Below are positions 8,078-9,250 of a DNA stretch of 9,250 nt, one piece after another. How positions within the stretch are numbered: the first letter of the stretch is position 1; each line of letters starts with the position of its first letter. The notes beneath the pieces are model-generated. The model was not told the origin of the DNA. It did not search any database and saw only the letters and a program-made list of their open reading frames with translations. This stretch comes from Desulfurococcales archaeon (GTDB lineage Archaea > Thermoproteota > Thermoprotei_A > Sulfolobales > Desulfurococcaceae). The translations under genes and the position numbers were made by a program. The DNA is taken from contig JALWQP010000008.1 of assembly GCA_027083045.1 (NCBI GenBank), positions 1 through 9,250 on the forward strand, given 5' to 3'.

Positions 8078-8760
8078 TGCATTATCTAGCATTTATCGAA
8101 GCTATAAACACGACAAGTCAAGGACTTAGAACACTGCTACAAGCATTCGAGTTAGCCTTACGAGATCTCGCATTATTATTGCCAAAACTACTGGTTGCTC
8201 TCGTAATAATTTCCCTATATATAGTCGTGATAATTTTCATCAATAAGATGCTTAGAAAGATACTATCAATATTCAAGATTGATGAGCTCCTTAAACCTAT
8301 ATTGCAAGAAGCATATATTAGCCTCACAGGCCTTATTATAGTTCTCACTGATATAGGCCTAGTACTGTTAGCTGTTTACTCCGTGCTTCTAATCGTATTT
8401 CCCCAAGAAATCAACATGGCTAATATCCTCTTAGGCTATCTTGCCAGGTATGCTAGCATAGTGTTTATTATAATATTGTCGTTCATAGTGCTCGGCTCGC
8501 TTGTCAGATTCATACGTATGGAGGCGAAACTTAGGGGATTCATGTTCCTATTACTACTGCTGGTCACAATGCTTGTAACTATCGATATCACAGCATTATC
8601 TGACACGGTAAAGAACGCTCTGTCATGGGGTATAAGCCTAGGGATAGCATCGGTCATAACAATATTCGCTACATGGTATTTCTTCCACGACATAATCGAG
8701 AAGAGGCTTAAAAGCAATATAGGTGCAGAGAAGAAGAACAAGCCCAGCGAACATGGATGA
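8077..8760 (+). CDS. Five-helix membrane protein with MscS-associated-type first TM helix
   Basis: A 227-aa membrane protein. Hydrophobic segments lie near 35-57, 82-107, 117-143, 153-172 and 180-203, followed by a lysine-rich hydrophilic tail (208-227) that is probably cytoplasmic. The stretch LLPKLLVALVIISLYIV with the following basic, amphipathic INKMLRKILSIFKIDELLKP resembles the conserved TM helix found in MscS-like small-conductance channel proteins (the PF05552 type). No MscS beta-domain follows, so it is not an obvious complete channel. It could be a truncated relative, a channel-like accessory subunit, or a chance likeness. It overlaps the transporter stop by one base (TAATG) and overlaps the next gene at ATGA, so all three are probably one operon. 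No function is assigned. Confidence 0.7.
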   Translation: MHYLAFIEAINTTSQGLRTLLQAFELALRDLALLLPKLLVALVIISLYIVVIIFINKMLRKILSIFKIDELLKPILQEAYISLTGLIIVLTDIGLVLLAVYSVLLIVFPQEINMANILLGYLARYASIVFIIILSFIVLGSLVRFIRMEAKLRGFMFLLLLLVTMLVTIDITALSDTVKNALSWGISLGIASVITIFATWYFFHDIIEKRLKSNIGAEKKNKPSEHG

Positions 8761-9250
8761 AAAGAATGATAAGATTTATTGGATGGAATGTTGAGGAAAA
8801 TATACCACTGATCAATAGGGGTAAACCCTCAATCAAAGTGGGTAAACATGATATTTGGTTTGGCTCAGAATATGAAAGGAAAATAATCTCTAGGCTGATC
8901 AAAAGGGATCACGATATATTGTTAGATATTAGTAGCAAGGCCGTGATTTGTCGACGTCTGCCTTCCGAGTACGGTGAATACGCCGTTGAGGTATGGTGTG
9001 ATGGTGCAAAGTATGGTGTCCTACTATACTCTCTCAGAGAGGGGTGGGTATTCCATCCGACTGGAGCTTTAGCATCCATTCTGGCCCATCACATGAGCGA
9101 AGTCCCTAGGATCCCATCAACTAAGAAGAGGGTTAAGGGCAAGTATATACGAATAGCTAATAGCTACTCCCGCACAAAATATCTGATATTCATTACCGGC
9201 AAATACGTCGGCATATGTAAGAAGAAAGGAGACAAGTGTAAGGTTAAAGA
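8757..9250 (+). CDS. Probable N-terminal part of archaeal PUA-domain PAPS-reductase-like protein, 3' partial
   Basis: An open frame runs without a stop from the ATG at 8757 (ATGA overlap with the previous stop) to the window end, about 164 codons. An in-frame ATG at 8766, preceded by GGATGA, is an equally good start; numbering here uses it. WNVEENIPLI (7-16) lines up with the WC..CNVPLI zinc-ribbon start of archaeal PAPS-reductase-like proteins, with both cysteines replaced. EYAVEVWCDGAKYGVLLY (71-88) followed by GWVFHPTGA (93-101) resembles their next domain. KGKYIRI...YLIFITGKYVGI (124-150) looks like a PUA-type RNA-binding fold. If right, a PP-loop ATP-binding domain should follow beyond the window. 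The identification is from remembered family patterns and is tentative; that this is a real gene is well supported by the long open frame and tight coupling. Confidence 0.6.
   Translation, partial: MKRMIRFIGWNVEENIPLINRGKPSIKVGKHDIWFGSEYERKIISRLIKRDHDILLDISSKAVICRRLPSEYGEYAVEVWCDGAKYGVLLYSLREGWVFHPTGALASILAHHMSEVPRIPSTKKRVKGKYIRIANSYSRTKYLIFITGKYVGICKKKGDKCKVK

Noticed and set aside
6734..8760. Lower GC of the membrane genes as a sign of horizontal transfer.
   Set aside because: Hydrophobic proteins need A/T-rich Ile, Leu and Phe codons, and codon habits (ATA, AGG/AGA) match the rest of the window.
8708..8902. 64-aa minus-strand frame across the last gene junction.
   Set aside because: Antisense to two coupled plus-strand genes, with no motif and no ribosome site.
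1..9250. tRNA, rRNA, CRISPR repeats, insertion-sequence ends, toxin-antitoxin or defence genes.
   Set aside because: None found by eye: no regularly spaced repeats, no long terminal inverted repeats, no transposase or nuclease motifs, and non-coding space totals under about 200 bp.

Overview
The window looks like a chromosomal segment of a thermophilic archaeon, most likely a crenarchaeote (Thermoproteota, perhaps Desulfurococcales-like). The reasons are heavy use of ATA (Ile) and AGG/AGA (Arg), GTG and TTG starts, short GGTG/GAGGG Shine-Dalgarno motifs, tight or overlapping gene junctions, a glycine decarboxylase split into two subunits, and an archaeal-type ATP-NAD kinase. The genus is an inference. 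No rRNA, tRNA, CRISPR array, insertion sequence or phage gene was seen.

Layout: (1) 1-1103 (+), an ATP-NAD kinase-like protein whose first codons lie before the window. (2) 1113-2225 (-), gcvT, convergent with gene 1 and only 9 bp away. (3) 2226-2369, a divergent promoter region carrying an AT-rich repeat cluster. (4) 2370-6702 (+), a compact gcvPA-gcvPB-lpd operon. (5) 6703-6733, a short gap with a T6 tract. (6) 6734-9250 (+), a second tightly packed run: an MFS-like transporter with an extra C-terminal helix, a five-helix membrane protein whose first helix resembles the MscS-associated conserved TM helix, and the start of a soluble protein cut by the window end. That last gene has no stop in the window. 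I read it as the N-terminal part of an archaeal PUA-domain, PAPS-reductase-like (PP-loop) protein that has lost its zinc-ribbon cysteines.

How they work together: GcvPA/GcvPB (P-protein), GcvT (T-protein) and Lpd (L-protein) are three of the four components of the glycine cleavage system. It converts glycine to CO2, ammonia, NADH and a methylene group on the organism's tetrahydrofolate or tetrahydropterin-type carrier. The lipoyl carrier GcvH is not in the window and must be encoded elsewhere. The NAD kinase is linked to this only by cofactor (NAD) and by position. The downstream membrane/PUA cluster has no evident functional link to glycine cleavage. I see no clear novel defence or mobile system. 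The most interesting points are the repeat cluster between gcvT and gcvPA, the cysteine-less version of the 3' protein, and the coupled transporter/TM-helix pair.
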